Below are positions 9,495 to 20,851 of a stretch of DNA of 64,000 nt, piece by piece. Positions within the stretch are counted from its first letter, which is position 1, and each line of letters opens with the position of its first letter. Below the pieces are notes generated by a model. It saw nothing but the letters and a program-made list of their open reading frames with translations, did not search any database and was not told where the DNA came from. The position numbers were made by a program, and so were the translations under genes. The DNA comes from Hyphomicrobiales bacterium (lineage in GTDB: Bacteria; Pseudomonadota; Alphaproteobacteria; Rhizobiales; Rhizobiaceae), in the NCBI GenBank assembly GCA_900469345.1, contig UBWZ01000002.1, positions 224,849-288,848 of the forward strand. Direction: 5' to 3'.

Positions 9495-10901
9495 TCAGTT
9501 TCCTTTTCCGGTCTCGACCAACATAGTGATGCCGTCCAATGCAGCCACAAGGCTCACGAAGGCATCGCCGCGAACCTCGAAATTCTTGAATTGATCGAAA
9601 CTCGCACAGGCCGGCGACAGCATCACCGCAGACGGGTGCGGGTCGGCTTTCGCATCGGCGGCGGCGTGGGCGAGCGCCATTTCCAGCGTGCCCGAGATCT
9701 CGTAAGCCGTCGCCTCTCCCAGCGTCACGGCAAATGCAGGCGCCGCTTCCCCGATCAAATAGGCTTTCACGATACGCGGGAAGAGTGGAGCGAGGCTTGC
9801 GATGCCGCCTTCCTTCGGAAGTCCGCCGGCGATCCAGTAGATCCGCTCGTAGCTCGACAGTGCCGGCGCCGCAGCCTCTGCGTTGGTCGCCTTCGAATCG
9901 TTGACGAACACAACCTGCTCGCGTTGTCCGACGGGCTGCATGCGGTGCTTGAGCCCGGGAAACGAGCGAAGCCCCTGGCGGATCTCGTCGGCCGGCACGC
10001 CGACCGCAAGACACGCGGCAATGGCCGCGGCCGCGTTCTGGGCGTTATGGCTTCCCTTCAGCGTCTGGATACCGTCGAGATCGGAAAACAGCGTGGTCTT
10101 GCCGTCCACCGCCTCGAAAATCCTGCTGCCGTCGGCATAGATTCCTTCGACGACGGGTGCCTGCTTGGAGATGCGCTTGATGACGACGCCGGTGCGCTCC
10201 ACCCGGTCGGCGATCAGCGCGCTGTAGCTGTCGTCGATACCGACCACGGCAGTCCGGCTTCCCGCCACCAGCCGTTCCTTCACATCCGCATAATGCTGCA
10301 TGGTGCCATGCCGGTCGAGGTGATCGGGCGTCAGGTTGAGGAGGATACCGGCCGTCGGGTTGAGCGTCGGTGCCAGATCGATCTGGTAGGACGAGCATTC
10401 CACCACATAGAAGCGGCCATCCGCCGGCGGATCGAGCGTCAGGATCGCCGTGCCGATATTGCCGCCGAGTTGCGTGTCGCGGCCGCTCGATCGCAGGATA
10501 TGGGCAATCAGCGCCGTCGTCGTCGATTTGCCGTTCGTACCGGTGATTGCGATGAACGGGCAGTCGGGCGCATACGCACGGCGCTCGCGGACGAAAAGCT
10601 CCACGTCGCCGATGATCTCGACGCCGGCAGCGCGCGCCAGGTCGACGCTCCAGTGTGGCTTGGGATGGGTCAGCGGCACGCCGGGCGAAAGCACGAGCGC
10701 CGCCATCTGCGACCAGGCGAGCGAACGCAGGTCGGCTGTATTGATGCCGGCCGCCTGCGCCTTGGCGATGCTGTCGGGATTGTCGTCCCAGGCAAACACC
10801 TGTGCACCGCCGGCCACCAGCGCCTGCGCCGTTGCGAGCCCCGAACCGCCAAGCCCGAAGAGTGCGACCTGCCGATCCTTAAAGGTGGTGACGGGGATCA
10901 T
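9495..10901 (-). CDS. murD: UDP-N-acetylmuramoylalanine--D-glutamate ligase
   Basis: MurD adds D-glutamate to UDP-MurNAc-L-Ala. The 468-aa protein has the N-terminal Rossmann-like domain ([14 protein letters not shown], residues 12-25), the P-loop [10 protein letters not shown] (120-129), [13 protein letters not shown], and the C-terminal VNDSKATN motif that is diagnostic of MurD among Mur ligases. It starts at ATG 10901, 6 nt after mraY, and is followed by ftsW with a 2-nt gap. Cytoplasmic. Confidence 0.97.
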   Translation of the reverse strand: MIPVTTFKDRQVALFGLGGSGLATAQALVAGGAQVFAWDDNPDSIAKAQAAGINTADLRSLAWSQMAALVLSPGVPLTHPKPHWSVDLARAAGVEIIGDVELFVRERRAYAPDCPFIAITGTNGKSTTTALIAHILRSSGRDTQLGGNIGTAILTLDPPADGRFYVVECSSYQIDLAPTLNPTAGILLNLTPDHLDRHGTMQHYADVKERLVAGSRTAVVGIDDSYSALIADRVERTGVVIKRISKQAPVVEGIYADGSRIFEAVDGKTTLFSDLDGIQTLKGSHNAQNAAAAIAACLAVGVPADEIRQGLRSFPGLKHRMQPVGQREQVVFVNDSKATNAEAAAPALSSYERIYWIAGGLPKEGGIASLAPLFPRIVKAYLIGEAAPAFAVTLGEATAYEISGTLEMALAHAAADAKADPHPSAVMLSPACASFDQFKNFEVRGDAFVSLVAALDGITMLVETGKGN

Positions 10902-10907
10902 CGTGGC

Positions 10908-12011
10908 CTACCGCAGCTTCAGCGTCGACAGGCCAAGCATGGCAAGACCGACGGCGATGATCCAGAAGCGGATGACGACCTGGCTCTCGGTCCATCCGAG
11001 TTTTTCGAAATGGTGGTGGATGGGCGCCATCAGGAAGACGCGCCGGCCCGTCATCTTGAAGAAGGCCACCTGGATGATGACCGAAAGCGTCTCCATCACG
11101 AACAGCCCGCCGATGATCGCCATGACGATCTCGTGCTTGGTGGCAACTGCTACCGACCCGATCAAGCCACCGAGCGCGAGTGACCCGGTGTCGCCCATGA
11201 AGATCGCCGCCGGCGGCGCATTGAACCACAGAAAGCCGAGACCAGCCCCGATCACGGCGCCCATGATCACGGCAAGTTCGCCCGTTCCCGGCACGAAGTT
11301 GATCTGCAGATAGTTCGCGAACACCGCATTGCCGGCGAGATAGGCGATGATGCCAAACGAGGCGGCGGCAATCATCACCGGCACGATGGCAAGGCCGTCA
11401 AGACCGTCGGTCAGGTTCACCGCATTGCCCGCACCGACGATCACGAAGCCGCCGAAGAGGATGAAGAAGTAGCCAAGGTTGACGAGGAAATCCTTGACGA
11501 AGGGAAAGGCGATGGACGTCGCCAGCGTCGGATTGGTATGCTGCTCGGTGACCATGGCCAGCCGCATCATGAAGAATACGGCAATGCCGGCAATCAGGAA
11601 CTCGATGCCGAGCCGGGCCTTGCCGGAAAATCCCTTGTCGGTCTGCTTCGTCACCTTCAGGTAGTCGTCGTAGAAGCCGATGGCGCCGAAGCCGAGCGTC
11701 ACGAGCAGCGTTGCCACCACGTAGATGTTAGACAGGTCTGCCCAGAGCAGCGATCCCCCGACGATGCCCGCCAGGATCATCAGGCCGCCCATGGTCGGCG
11801 TGCCGGCCTTCTTAAAATGGGTCTGCGGCCCGTCAGCACGGATCGGCTGCCCCTTGCCCTGCCTCACCCGCAGCGAAGCAATGATCTTCGGTCCGAACAG
11901 GAAGACGATGAGGGCCGAGGTAAAGAGCGAAGCGCCGGTCCGGAAGGTGATGTAGCGGAACAGGTTGAAAAATTGGATCCTGTCCGACAGTTCGACAAGC
12001 CAGATCAGCAT
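10908..12011 (-). CDS. mraY: Phospho-MurNAc-pentapeptide translocase
   Basis: MraY transfers phospho-MurNAc-pentapeptide to undecaprenyl phosphate, forming lipid I at the inner membrane. The 367-aa polytopic protein (about ten helices) shows [19 protein letters not shown] with the paired catalytic aspartates, [25 protein letters not shown] and the cytoplasmic [12 protein letters not shown] loop. All are family hallmarks and none is altered. It lies between murF (28 nt upstream) and murD (6 nt downstream) in the dcw operon. Confidence 0.97.
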   Translation of the reverse strand: MLIWLVELSDRIQFFNLFRYITFRTGASLFTSALIVFLFGPKIIASLRVRQGKGQPIRADGPQTHFKKAGTPTMGGLMILAGIVGGSLLWADLSNIYVVATLLVTLGFGAIGFYDDYLKVTKQTDKGFSGKARLGIEFLIAGIAVFFMMRLAMVTEQHTNPTLATSIAFPFVKDFLVNLGYFFILFGGFVIVGAGNAVNLTDGLDGLAIVPVMIAAASFGIIAYLAGNAVFANYLQINFVPGTGELAVIMGAVIGAGLGFLWFNAPPAAIFMGDTGSLALGGLIGSVAVATKHEIVMAIIGGLFVMETLSVIIQVAFFKMTGRRVFLMAPIHHHFEKLGWTESQVVIRFWIIAVGLAMLGLSTLKLR

Positions 12012-12039
12012 GAAAGCCCTTTCTCAAGCCGTATTGGAT

Positions 12040-13473
12040 TCACGATTGGTGGTCCGTGTCGGCAAACGGCGGATAGTTGTCAATAAGCGCGGCGACGATC
12101 TTGCCGAAGCCAAGCCCGAGCGAGGACTTCACCATCAGCACGTCGCCGGGAATGACGGAGTTGACCACGTGGTCGAGCAGCTCCGCCGTCGTGTCGAAAT
12201 AGGCAACCTCGACGCTGTCCGGCAGCGCGTCGCGCAGCGCCGTCATCTCGGCACCGGCAAGCCAGACATGCTCGATACCGGCGGCCAGCAGTGGGCCGGC
12301 AAGGTCCTCATGAACCTGCTGCGAAAACTCGCCCATCTCCAGCATGTCGCCCAGGACGGCAATGCGCCGTCCCGTCAGTTCAGGCGTGGCGGCAGCAAGC
12401 AGGCCGATCGCGGCGCGCATCGAGGCCGGATTGGCGTTGTAGCTCTCGTCGATCAGCGTCAGATGACCTTCGCCTATCCCCAGGCGGTGGCGCTCGCCCC
12501 TCCCCTTGACCGCCTTGACGCCGGCAAGTGCTGCTCCGGCCGGCCCCATGTCGGCACCGATAAGGAGCGCTGCGCCGAGCACCGCCATTGCGTTTTCCGC
12601 GACATGACGCCCCGGCGCACCGATATGCACTTCGGTCGTCTCGCCGTTCAGCACCGCCCAGATGATCGAGCCCTCGGGCCCGCCCTCGAAATCCGCCAGG
12701 CGGAAGTCCGCCTTGGCATGCTGTCCGAAGCTGCAGATATGCGAAACGCCAACCGCCTGTGCTTGCGCTGCCAGAAGGTCGAAATAGGCATTGTCACGAT
12801 TGAGGATCGCCGCGCCGCCCGGCTCGATGCCCTCGAAGATCTCCGCCTTGGCCGCGGCGATCTCCTCGAGATCCTTGAAATGGCCCAGATGAGCCGCCGC
12901 GATCGTGGTGATGATCGCCACATGCGGCCGCACCATCTTCACCAGCGGCCGGATCTCCCCGGCATGATTCATGCCGACCTCGAACACGCCGAACGCGGTG
13001 TCGGCGGGCATGCGCGCCAGCGTCAGCGGCACGCCCCAGTGATTGTTGAACGATGCGACGGCGGCATGCACCTTGCCCGACGGCGCCAGCGCCTGCCGTA
13101 GCATTTCCTTGGTAGTCGTCTTGCCGACCGAGCCGGTCACCGCGACGATCCGGGCGCCGCTGCGCTCGCGCGACGCGACCGCCAGCTTGCCAAGAGCGAC
13201 AAGCACGTCTTCCACGACGATCATCGGAATGGTCAGGCGGCCGAGCGCCGGCAGCTTCGATTCGCTGACCACGATCAGCGAAGCACCGCCGGCAATCGCA
13301 AGGCTCGCATAGTCGTGTCCATCGACCCGGTCGCCCTTGATGGCGAAGAAGGCTTCGCCCGGCCCCACCGACCGGCTGTCGATGGAGATGCCGGTAATGC
13401 CTTCAGGCAGCGTGCCAATCGGCCGCCCGCCCATCGCTGCGATCATTGCCTCCGAGGTCCAGAGCCAGCTCAT
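12040..13473 (-). CDS. murF: UDP-MurNAc-tripeptide--D-Ala-D-Ala ligase
   Basis: MurF attaches the D-Ala-D-Ala dipeptide made by Ddl, completing the cytoplasmic pentapeptide precursor. The 477-aa product has the N-terminal uracil-binding domain ([17 protein letters not shown]), the P-loop TGSVGKTTT (113-121), and [20 protein letters not shown] and [11 protein letters not shown], all MurF-typical. Its ATG at 13473 overlaps the murE stop as ATGA. The 28-nt spacer to mraY is the second longest inside the mraZ-murB part of the cluster. Confidence 0.97.
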   Translation of the reverse strand: MSWLWTSEAMIAAMGGRPIGTLPEGITGISIDSRSVGPGEAFFAIKGDRVDGHDYASLAIAGGASLIVVSESKLPALGRLTIPMIVVEDVLVALGKLAVASRERSGARIVAVTGSVGKTTTKEMLRQALAPSGKVHAAVASFNNHWGVPLTLARMPADTAFGVFEVGMNHAGEIRPLVKMVRPHVAIITTIAAAHLGHFKDLEEIAAAKAEIFEGIEPGGAAILNRDNAYFDLLAAQAQAVGVSHICSFGQHAKADFRLADFEGGPEGSIIWAVLNGETTEVHIGAPGRHVAENAMAVLGAALLIGADMGPAGAALAGVKAVKGRGERHRLGIGEGHLTLIDESYNANPASMRAAIGLLAAATPELTGRRIAVLGDMLEMGEFSQQVHEDLAGPLLAAGIEHVWLAGAEMTALRDALPDSVEVAYFDTTAELLDHVVNSVIPGDVLMVKSSLGLGFGKIVAALIDNYPPFADTDHQS

Positions 13474-14930
13474 GACGTCAACTCCTCAAGCGCCTTGCGG
13501 ACTTCCACGTGATCGGAAAACGGCAGGACCGTCGTGCCGATCGTCTGGCCTTCCTCGTGGCCCTTGCCGGCGACGATCAGCGTATCGCCCGTCTGCAGCA
13601 TGCCGACGGCTTCGCGGATGGCCTTGGCGCGGTCGGCGATCTCGATGGCGCCCGGCGCGGCGGCGAGAATTTCGGACCGGATCACCTCGGCAACCTCGGA
13701 CCGCGGATTGTCGTCGGTGACGATCACCACGTCCGCCAGCCGTGTGGCAATCTCGCCCATGATCGGCCGTTTGCCCTTGTCGCGATCTCCGCCGCATCCA
13801 AAGACGACGATCACGCGGCCGGTCGTGAACGGGCGGACGGAATTGAGGACGTTGTCGAGGGCGTCCGGCTTGTGCGCGTAGTCCACATAGGCGAGCGCGC
13901 CGTCCCGGGTCTGGCCCACCAGTTCGAGCCGGCCCGCAGCGCCGATGAGCTTTTCCAAGCCCGCCATGGCCACCCGTGCGGAGACACCTGTCGACATGGC
14001 CAATCCAGCCGCGACCAGTGCATTGGCGACCTGGAAATCGCCCGCAAGCGGAATGTCGACCTCGAAAATGTCCCGACCGACATGGATCTCGGCGGTCTGC
14101 TTGTGGCGGAAATGCTCGACCCGCTTAAGGCTGAGATAGCTGCCCTTGCGCCCGACCGTCCGTACGTCGAGCCCGGCTGCCGACGCAACCCGGATAGCCT
14201 CCTGCGACCACTCGTCGTCGGCAAAAATCACCACCGGTCCGCCCTTTGGCATCAGCGTGTCGAACAGGCGCATCTTGGCGGCCATGTAGCTCTCGACCGT
14301 CGGATGGTAATCCATGTGGTCGCGACCGAGATTGGTAAAGCCTGCGGCGGACAGGCGCACGCCGTCGAGACGGCTCTGGTCGAGACCGTGGCTGGAGGCC
14401 TCCATCGCCGCATGCGTCACGCCTTCCTCCGCCAGGTCGCACAGCAGCTCCTGCAGTTCCACCGGATCGGGCGTCGTCAGCGAACCGTAATCGTTGCGGG
14501 TCGGCGATATCACGCCGGTCGTGCCGATCTGCGCTGCGGCAAGGCCGGCATGCGCCCAGATCTGGCGGGTAAACGAGGCAACCGAGGTCTTGCCGGCCGT
14601 ACCCGTCACGGCAACCATGACCTCGGGCTGACGGCCGAAGAACCGCGCGGCGGCCAGCGCCAGCATCCGCCGGGGATCGGGAACGGCCAGAACGGGAATG
14701 CCCGCATCGACGGCATGCGCCGCGACAGCGGCAACGGCGCCGCGCGCCGCAGCGTCGCCGACGAAAGCCGAGCCATCTGCTTTCGAACCGGCCACTGCGA
14801 CGAACAGCATGCCCGGCTTGATCCTGCGACTGTCGGAGGTGATGCCGGTCACGTCGATCTCGCCCGCCGGCCCGACCATAAGGTCTGCCAGCTCCGGAAA
14901 ATCATGCCCGGCCAGATCACGCAACTTCAT
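13470..14930 (-). CDS. murE: UDP-MurNAc-L-Ala-D-Glu--meso-diaminopimelate ligase
   Basis: MurE adds the third stem-peptide residue. The 486-aa product carries the P-loop TGTAGKTS (about 109-116) and, near the C-terminus, TDDNPRSE. The DNPR motif is the known determinant for meso-diaminopimelate rather than lysine, which fits a Gram-negative wall. I chose ATG at 14930 (MKLRDLAG), with AAAGG about 8 nt upstream. An upstream in-frame start at 14987 would overlap ftsI and adds a non-conserved tail. The gene overlaps murF by ATGA and follows ftsI by 53 nt. Confidence 0.96.
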   Translation of the reverse strand: MKLRDLAGHDFPELADLMVGPAGEIDVTGITSDSRRIKPGMLFVAVAGSKADGSAFVGDAAARGAVAAVAAHAVDAGIPVLAVPDPRRMLALAAARFFGRQPEVMVAVTGTAGKTSVASFTRQIWAHAGLAAAQIGTTGVISPTRNDYGSLTTPDPVELQELLCDLAEEGVTHAAMEASSHGLDQSRLDGVRLSAAGFTNLGRDHMDYHPTVESYMAAKMRLFDTLMPKGGPVVIFADDEWSQEAIRVASAAGLDVRTVGRKGSYLSLKRVEHFRHKQTAEIHVGRDIFEVDIPLAGDFQVANALVAAGLAMSTGVSARVAMAGLEKLIGAAGRLELVGQTRDGALAYVDYAHKPDALDNVLNSVRPFTTGRVIVVFGCGGDRDKGKRPIMGEIATRLADVVIVTDDNPRSEVAEVIRSEILAAAPGAIEIADRAKAIREAVGMLQTGDTLIVAGKGHEEGQTIGTTVLPFSDHVEVRKALEELTS

Positions 14931-14983
14931 CGGATGCCTTTCCATTTCCTGCTGGACGTCGAATCGCCCAGCGTTTTCGCGGC

Positions 14984-16729
14984 TCAATAAGACACGAGCA
15001 GGGCAGACCCGTCATTGCCGAATTTCGGCTTTACACCAAGAATGGGGGCAGACCGGCTGATGATCTCCTTGACCATCGGCGCTGCCGACATGGCGGCAAG
15101 CGCCGCGCCATTGCCCTTGTCCGTCTTCGGCTCGTCGCTGAAGCTCAGCACCACATACTGCGGATTGTCCATCGGGAAGGCGGCAAGAAACGCGTTGAAG
15201 TTCTTGTCGTGCACGTAGCGGCCATGCACGACCTTGTCGGCCGTGCCGGTCTTGCCGCCGACGTCGAAACCGGCGACGCGCGCATTGCGGCCCGACCCAT
15301 TGATGCCGTTCCAGTCGAACAGGAAGCGCATGTCCTTGCTGGTGGTGGGTTTCAGAACCTGCGTTGCAATCGCGTCGGCCTCGTCGCGGGTCCGTGGCAG
15401 GAAGGTCGGCGGGATGTATTTGCCGCCATTGACCAGCGCGGTGCCGGCAACCGCCGTCTGCAACGGCGTCGTGGATACGCCGTGGCCGAACGAGATGGTC
15501 ACCGAATTGATCTTCTTCCACTCGCGCGGCTGGCTCGGCATCGCGACTTCCGGCAGCTCCGTCTTCATGCGGCTGAGCAGGCCGAGCTTGGTCAGGAATT
15601 CCTTGTGGTTGTCGATGCCCACCATGTCGGCGATCTTCGCGGTGCCGATGTTGGACGAATACTGGAAGATTTCCGGAACGCTCAGAACGCGGCCCTTGCC
15701 GTGGAAGTCCTTGATGGTGAAGCCGCCGATGCGGATCGGGAAGCGCGCGTCGAACGTGCTCTGCAGGCCCATCTTGCCCGAATCGAGGCCCATGGCGATG
15801 GTGAAGGACTTGAAGGTTGAGCCCATTTCGAACGTGCCGTTCGACATCCGGTTGAGCCAGCCTTCCTCGCCGCCGGCAGCCGGATCGTTCGGATCGAAGT
15901 CCGGGGCCGAGGCCATGCCGAGGATTTCGCCGGTGTGTACGTCGATGACCACGGCACCGCCGGCAATCGAATTGTACTTCTTCAGCGAATCGACGACCAC
16001 CTCGTGAACGATCGCCTGCACTCTGAGATCGATGGAGAGTTTCACCGGCTCGAGCGGCTGGTCGGAGGTCATGCCGACGGAGGCAAGATCGGCGAGCCCC
16101 TGGGTGTCGATGTAGCGTTCCATGCCGGCGACGCCGCGATTGTCGATATTGACGTAGCCGACGATGTGCGACGCGGTCGACCCGCCGGGGTAGAAGCGAC
16201 GCTTCTCCGGCCGGAAGCCGATTCCCGGTATGCCCAGCGCCAGGATCTGGCCCTGCTGCTTGGGCGTCAGCTGCCGGCGCAGCCACTGGAAGTGGGACGC
16301 CGACTTGAGCTTTGCATAGGTGGATTTCGCATCGAGATCGGGCAGCACGGTCGAGAGCTTTTCGATCACCTCGTCCGTATCGACGATCTTGTGGGGTTCG
16401 GCAAACAGCGACACCGTGCGGATGTCGGTCGCCAGCACCTCGCCGTTGCGATCGACGATATCGGGCCGCGAGGCGAGCGACCGGTCGGCCGGCAGGATGC
16501 TCGACGTCGTTTCCGGCTGTGCCATGCCGTACTGCGTCAGCCGTCCGCCGATCACGCAGTAGAACACGGCAAAGCCGGCGATCAGCAGACCGACGCGGTT
16601 CTTCGCCTGCGCGGCCTTGCGCTTGCGGCTTCCCTCGAAGCGGGCCGACTGGTCGGCGCTATGTCCTCTTCCGCCGGCGGAAAAATGCGCCTTGCTCTTC
16701 AGGACCATGACTCGCGAAAGAAAGGACAT
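14984..16729 (-). CDS. ftsI: FtsI (PBP3), septal peptidoglycan transpeptidase
   Basis: This is the class B penicillin-binding protein that crosslinks septal peptidoglycan with FtsW. The 581-aa protein has a basic cytoplasmic tail, one membrane segment (about residues 46-63), a PBP dimerisation domain ([13 protein letters not shown] at about 88-100) and a transpeptidase domain with all three active-site motifs: STFK (Ser304), SSN (358-360) and KTG (493-495). ATG at 16729 shares one nucleotide with the ftsL stop (TGATG). Another in-frame ATG seven codons on is possible. It lies between ftsL and murE. Confidence 0.96.
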   Translation of the reverse strand: MSFLSRVMVLKSKAHFSAGGRGHSADQSARFEGSRKRKAAQAKNRVGLLIAGFAVFYCVIGGRLTQYGMAQPETTSSILPADRSLASRPDIVDRNGEVLATDIRTVSLFAEPHKIVDTDEVIEKLSTVLPDLDAKSTYAKLKSASHFQWLRRQLTPKQQGQILALGIPGIGFRPEKRRFYPGGSTASHIVGYVNIDNRGVAGMERYIDTQGLADLASVGMTSDQPLEPVKLSIDLRVQAIVHEVVVDSLKKYNSIAGGAVVIDVHTGEILGMASAPDFDPNDPAAGGEEGWLNRMSNGTFEMGSTFKSFTIAMGLDSGKMGLQSTFDARFPIRIGGFTIKDFHGKGRVLSVPEIFQYSSNIGTAKIADMVGIDNHKEFLTKLGLLSRMKTELPEVAMPSQPREWKKINSVTISFGHGVSTTPLQTAVAGTALVNGGKYIPPTFLPRTRDEADAIATQVLKPTTSKDMRFLFDWNGINGSGRNARVAGFDVGGKTGTADKVVHGRYVHDKNFNAFLAAFPMDNPQYVVLSFSDEPKTDKGNGAALAAMSAAPMVKEIISRSAPILGVKPKFGNDGSALLVSY

Positions 16730-17193
16730 CAGCGTTTCACCGAACCGGTTGCAGTGGGATCGAAGGACGAGCGACGGGCCGACGGGACCGGCGGTTTGGC
16801 CGGAGCCTTTGCCTTGGCGGCCGCAACGCCCTTGAGTGCCGCGGCAACTTCACTGTCCTTGCCGGCGATGATGTCTTCGATCGTCGTTTCGGGCTGCGGC
16901 AGCTGCGATCTGAGCATGGGCAGCTCCTTGGGCATGGCGAGCTGGGTCGTCTCGGTGGAAGCGAGGCTCAGCTCGGAATTATAGACATTGATCAGCCGGT
17001 GCAGCCGGTTGGGCTGTGTCAGCAGCGCCCAGTCGGCCTTCAGCAGATCGATCGTATCCTTCTCGAGTCGGATCTCGGTTTCGAGCCGGCGCACCTCCGA
17101 CAGCTTCTGGTCCGCCCGGTGCTTGATCGAATAGGTGACCACGGCTGTCGCGGTCATGATTCCAATCAGAACGAGATCGAAGCTCCTGAGCAT
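16729..17193 (-). CDS. ftsL: FtsL, small bitopic divisome protein
   Basis: The 154-aa product has one N-terminal membrane helix (LVLIGIMTATAVVTYSI), then a heptad-rich segment (KLSEVRRLETEIRLEKDTID) suited to the FtsL/FtsB coiled coil, and LLKADWALLTQPNRLHRL, which is strongly conserved in rhizobial FtsL. An Ala/Pro/Lys-rich tail follows. FtsL forms the FtsQLB complex that activates FtsWI. It starts 2 nt after rsmH and overlaps ftsI by one base. The protein is recognised by position plus these features, since FtsL sequences diverge quickly. Confidence 0.9.
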   Translation of the reverse strand: MLRSFDLVLIGIMTATAVVTYSIKHRADQKLSEVRRLETEIRLEKDTIDLLKADWALLTQPNRLHRLINVYNSELSLASTETTQLAMPKELPMLRSQLPQPETTIEDIIAGKDSEVAAALKGVAAAKAKAPAKPPVPSARRSSFDPTATGSVKR

Positions 17194-17195
17194 TC

Positions 17196-18221
17196 TTAAG
17201 CTCCCATCGTTGCAAGGCTGGCGAGATCGGGCAGATCGAAGATCGACATGTCCACGGTGCGGGCTGCACTGTGCGTGCGCAACCCTGCGCGCAGCTTGGC
17301 AGACCGCGCACGGGGGTTAATTTCTGCTTCCGCGTCAGTGGCATGCACGACCGACTTACCGACAGTCTCGAACGTTGCCGGCTTGGCTTCGACCATCGGC
17401 AGGTGGCGCGAACCCGAGACCTTGCCCGAGCGATCGGCGAAGAACTGCTTGACGATTCGGTCTTCCAGCGAATGGAAGGTGACGACGACCAGCCTCCCGC
17501 CGGGCTTCAGCGCCCGCTCGGCTGCAAACAGCGCCTGCGCCAGCTCGCCGAGTTCGTCATTGACGAAGATGCGCAGAGCCTGGAAGACGCGCGTCGCCGG
17601 GTGGATCTTGTCCTTGGCCTTGCGCGGGCTGACCGTCTCGATGAGGTTTGCGAGTTCGCGCGTGGTGGTGAATGGCGCCGTCGCCCGACGCTTCTCGATC
17701 GCCCGGGCGATCCGGCCGGAATGCTTTTCTTCGCCAAGAAAGCCAAAGATTCGTGTGAGATCGCCGACCTTGGCGCGGTTAACCACGTCGGCCGCAGACA
17801 CACCGGCGCGCGACATGCGCATGTCGAGCGGTCCGTTGCGCTGGAAGGAGAAACCGCGTTCGGCTTCGTCGATCTGCATGGAGGACACGCCGATATCGAG
17901 CACCACGCCGTCGAGACCGTCCTTTGGCGCATGTTCCGCAAGATCGGAGAACTGGGAGGAAATGAGTGTGAGCCGGCCGGCATAGCGCTCGACCAGGACC
18001 CGACCCGAAGCGATCACCGTCGGGTCGCGGTCAAGGCCGATGACCTGTGCGCCTGCATCGAGGATGGCGGAGCTGTATCCGCCCGCACCGAAGGTTCCGT
18101 CGAGAATGAGCTTGCCTTCTGCCGGATCGAGCGCATCGAGAACTTCCGCCAGGAGAACCGGGATGTGGCGAACCGGTCCGCCTTCGGGCTCGGTTACGTC
18201 CTCGCCTGGATTCGCCATCAT
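17196..18221 (-). CDS. rsmH: 16S rRNA m4C1402 methyltransferase RsmH (MraW)
   Basis: RsmH methylates N4 of C1402 in 16S rRNA using SAM. The 341-aa product shows [13 protein letters not shown], the SAM site [39 protein letters not shown], and [15 protein letters not shown] near the end. All are family signatures. I chose ATG at 18221, 14 nt after the mraZ stop and preceded by GGGAGCGGG. The frame is open further upstream across mraZ, but that part has no RsmH features. Second gene of the dcw operon. Confidence 0.96.
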   Translation of the reverse strand: MMANPGEDVTEPEGGPVRHIPVLLAEVLDALDPAEGKLILDGTFGAGGYSSAILDAGAQVIGLDRDPTVIASGRVLVERYAGRLTLISSQFSDLAEHAPKDGLDGVVLDIGVSSMQIDEAERGFSFQRNGPLDMRMSRAGVSAADVVNRAKVGDLTRIFGFLGEEKHSGRIARAIEKRRATAPFTTTRELANLIETVSPRKAKDKIHPATRVFQALRIFVNDELGELAQALFAAERALKPGGRLVVVTFHSLEDRIVKQFFADRSGKVSGSRHLPMVEAKPATFETVGKSVVHATDAEAEINPRARSAKLRAGLRTHSAARTVDMSIFDLPDLASLATMGA

Positions 18222-18235
18222 CCCGCTCCCCTGTG

Positions 18236-18670
18236 CTAGGCGGGACGCGAACTCATGCGCCCCTGTCTTGCAGCCGCCTGCGCCTCGGAAAAGGCCTGCG
18301 GTTGCCAAAGCTGAAAATGATCCGAACGCCCCACGAATGTGACTTCCGAGCTGATTCCCGTAAAGTCCCGGATGAAATCCGTGACCATCAGCCGGCCTTC
18401 GGCGTCGAGCCTCATGAAGACGCCGCCACCGTGAACCAGCAGCGACATCCGGTTTGCCTCCGGAGAAAACGGATCGACGGAGGCAATCTGCCTTTCGTAC
18501 CGATCCAAGAGATCCGGCCCTCCGACGCTGATCGCCGGAAAGATGAAGTCCTGGAGACAGTAGAGCTCCTGGACCCCGCGCTCCGAAAGCGCCGAACGAA
18601 ATCCCGCCGGAACGGACACCCGCCCCTTCGCATCGACCCTGTTCGTCGCATTCGACAGGAAGCGGCTCAT
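18236..18670 (-). CDS. mraZ: MraZ, dcw-operon transcriptional regulator
   Basis: MraZ is a double AbrB-fold DNA-binding protein, the first gene of the dcw cluster and known elsewhere to repress it. The 144-aa protein starts [20 protein letters not shown], the usual first SpoVT-AbrB repeat, and has a second repeat in the C-terminal half ([13 protein letters not shown]). ATG at 18670 is chosen by family alignment. The frame continues upstream with ATG codons at 18691 and earlier, giving MERVFGV or a longer leader. The ribosome site is weak for any of them. Confidence 0.93.
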   Translation of the reverse strand: MSRFLSNATNRVDAKGRVSVPAGFRSALSERGVQELYCLQDFIFPAISVGGPDLLDRYERQIASVDPFSPEANRMSLLVHGGGVFMRLDAEGRLMVTDFIRDFTGISSEVTFVGRSDHFQLWQPQAFSEAQAAARQGRMSSRPA

Positions 18671-19106
18671 CACGCCAAACACCCGCTCCATTGCAAATCC
18701 AGGCAGGATCATTCCCGCCCGACAGCACCGAACCAGACATGGCTTCGCCGCCCGGATGGACGCAAATCCTCCCGGCGGAAACACCGAAACTCTGGGATTC
18801 TTGGGCGATCATTCGCCCTTGTGCAGTGCGATTTTGGGATACCATGGGACCATATGGGCGTCAATGGGAACGACCTCGCTAGCCGTTCCAGATATGCATT
18901 TATTTATAAGCTGTTAAGTTTAACAAAGGGTTATCGCGACATGCGCAGAAACCCGCAGTTTGATCCCCTACAACCTGCCCAGAAGGTCCCCTTAAGGCCG
19001 TGCAAGTGCAGCAAAATTCGCGACCGCTTATATAGCTGGGACAGGGTCGCGAACGACTCCCTCACACGTCAGGATTGACGTGCTGCAGGAGCGTTTGCGT
19101 AAAAAA
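18671..19106. promoter_or_regulatory. Upstream region of the dcw operon
   Basis: About 435 bp between mraZ and the 3' end of the RNase P RNA gene carry no supported gene and must hold the dcw promoter. The stretch 18890-18950 is AT-rich (TTTATTTATAAGC, TTAAGTTTAAC), unlike the GC-rich flanks. AbrB-like MraZ-binding repeats (GTGGGN type) were not convincing by eye. Confidence 0.5.
18922..18936 (+). promoter_or_regulatory. CtrA-box-like sequence upstream of mraZ
   Basis: The sequence TTAA-CAAAGGG-TTAT has the 7-nt spacing of the CtrA consensus TTAA-N7-TTAA with one mismatch, about 255 bp upstream of mraZ. It sits next to TTAAGTTTAAC in the AT-rich part of the region. Its role is inferred only from resemblance and from the fact that division genes are CtrA-linked in alphaproteobacteria. 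Confidence 0.3.
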
Positions 19107-19550
19107 AGAAGTCGCCAGTCGGCCTGTAAGCCGGGTTCTGTATGGCCCCGATGCGAGCACCGGAACGTGGCAGCCATTCATCTGGGACGATGTTCGCACA
19201 TCGCCTCGCGCAACCTACCCGGATGACTGGCCCGGAAACAGGCCTGAGCACCGCTTGCGCGGGAGCTCGCGTCATCCCTATTCGGTCTTGCTCCCGGTGG
19301 GGTTTACCGTGCCGTCGCTGTTGCCAGAGACGCGGTGGGCTCTTACCCCACCCTTTCACCCTTACCCCGCATGGCGACCGCTTCAAGGAAGCGGCCGCAA
19401 TCAGGGCGGTCTGCTTTCTGTGGCACTTTCCCTAGGGTCGCCCCCGCCGGACGTTATCCGGCACCGTGTTTCCGTGGAGCCCGGACTTTCCTCACCCCAC
19501 CGCCTTTCGGCATTGGTGGAGCGCGGCTGCCCGGCCGACTGGCACGCGCT
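19107..19550 (-). ncRNA. rnpB: RNase P RNA (type A)
   Basis: This is the catalytic RNA that matures tRNA 5' ends with RnpA. Read on the minus strand, the gene begins near 19550 with GCCAGTCGGCCGGGCAGCC and soon has GAGGAAAGTCCGGGCTCCA, the highly conserved CR-I region. The distal half contains GGTAAACCCCACC, and the 3' end has ACAGAACCCGGCTTACAGGC. The 5' GCCAGTCGGCC pairs with the 3' GGCCGACTGGC to form helix P1, which sets the ends to within a few bases. A run of seven T follows P1 (19101-19107 on the plus strand as A), making the terminator. The promoter must overlap the end of the FAD oxidoreductase gene. Confidence 0.95.
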
Positions 19551-19588
19551 CCATAGCGGAGAGCGCCCGAGGATGCCATAGGCTTGGC

Positions 19589-20797
19589 TCAAATATAGTC
19601 GACGCGGAAATCCGTTTGATCGGCGTACGCGCCGTCGACGATTCGGCCGTGGAAGACCAGTTCGGCGCCGAGGCGGCCGATTTCGTCGGAGCTTTTCGCA
19701 GCCGCCCCGCAACCGCCCGTCACCACCCCGACCCGCTGATGGACGGTTTTCGCCACGGCCGGATAGCCGGTTGGCGTAAACGAGGTGACGCAGGCCGCCA
19801 TCGAAGCGCGCGAAAGATCGAGCGCCGGCATCAGCCGTTCCATCACCCGCGTCAGATGCGCCTTCGTTGTGTCGCGGCCGCCGCTGCGGAACCAGGCCCG
19901 CACATCTTCTTCTCGGTCGAGCGCGAGATCGTCGGGATCGCCGCCGATCTTCACGTAAAGCTTTCCGTCCGGGTAGCGCACCGGCGGCAGCAGATAGATG
20001 CCCGCCTCGCCTTCATCCCAGGACCAGATCAGCGACGGCATCGTCCCCATCCGCTGCGCTTCGGCCTCGTCGACCTCGAAGAAGGCAACGGTGCGGGCAT
20101 AGACACTCAGGTCTATCCGGCCACCGAGAAGCTTCTCATTGATGGAAAAGCCGCCGGCGGCCACCAGCACCCGGTCCGCCCGGTAACACGCGCCCTCGAC
20201 GGTCTCGATCGTCACACCGTCCGGATCGGGACGTACGGCCGACACTGTTTCGTTGATGATCCGCGCACCCTGGCACTCGGCCAGCACCGCCTGCGCCTCG
20301 ACCAGTTTCCGCGGGTTGATGTGGCCTGCGTGCCGCTCTTCCCACACCCCCTCGCTCGCCTTGGGGAAAGCAAAATACGGGAAACGTGCACCGAGCGCGT
20401 CAGTGTTCAGCGTCTCAGGTCGGACGTCCAGCCTTGCCGCCGCGGCAAGCACGTCGCCCACGAAGGTCTGCCGGCCGTCCGACCGCTCAGGCCCGACGAT
20501 CAGGCAGCCGACCTCGCTGTAGAAGTCGATGCCGCTCTGCGCGGCAATCTCGCCGTATCGGGCGATCGAGCGGTTGGCGAGCCGCGCCCAAACCGGGTCC
20601 CGGTCGATCGTCCGCGTGATCCGCGCCGCGTCATAATGACTGGAGAAAACACCCTCGTGGCTGGCAAAGTCCGCCGGTTCGCCGGGGCCGATCAGCGCCA
20701 CGCCGTCGGTCCATTGGCTAAGATGGCGGGCGGCAGCCGCCCCCATCATGCCCCGGCCGATGATCATGTATTTGAACTGCGCCACCATCGCCTTCAC
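19589..20797 (-). CDS. FAD-dependent oxidoreductase, DAO family
   Basis: This 402-aa flavoprotein of the D-amino-acid oxidase/sarcosine oxidase fold has the N-terminal dinucleotide motif MIIGRGMMGAAAARHL (GxGxxG) and a C-terminal segment TPTGYPAVAKTVHQRVGVVTGGCG that closes the FAD site in this family. The fold predicts oxidation of a secondary or primary amine or amino acid with FAD; the substrate is not apparent. GTG at 20797 has AGGA at good spacing. ATG at 20788 is an alternative. It lies alone between the transglycosylase gene and rnpB, whose promoter overlaps its 3' end. Confidence 0.8.
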   Translation of the reverse strand: MKAMVAQFKYMIIGRGMMGAAAARHLSQWTDGVALIGPGEPADFASHEGVFSSHYDAARITRTIDRDPVWARLANRSIARYGEIAAQSGIDFYSEVGCLIVGPERSDGRQTFVGDVLAAAARLDVRPETLNTDALGARFPYFAFPKASEGVWEERHAGHINPRKLVEAQAVLAECQGARIINETVSAVRPDPDGVTIETVEGACYRADRVLVAAGGFSINEKLLGGRIDLSVYARTVAFFEVDEAEAQRMGTMPSLIWSWDEGEAGIYLLPPVRYPDGKLYVKIGGDPDDLALDREEDVRAWFRSGGRDTTKAHLTRVMERLMPALDLSRASMAACVTSFTPTGYPAVAKTVHQRVGVVTGGCGAAAKSSDEIGRLGAELVFHGRIVDGAYADQTDFRVDYI

Positions 20798-20851
20798 CCC
20801 GTTCCTGATTTCAATCGCGTCATCTCCATCAGGGTTTTGCCGCTTGCGGCC

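Noticed and set aside
9591..11183. 530-codon plus-strand open frame
   Set aside because: Lies antisense to murD and mraY, which have all their family motifs; the frame has no recognisable domain.
13509..14990. 493-codon plus-strand open frame
   Set aside because: Antisense shadow of murE, with no domain and no ribosome site.
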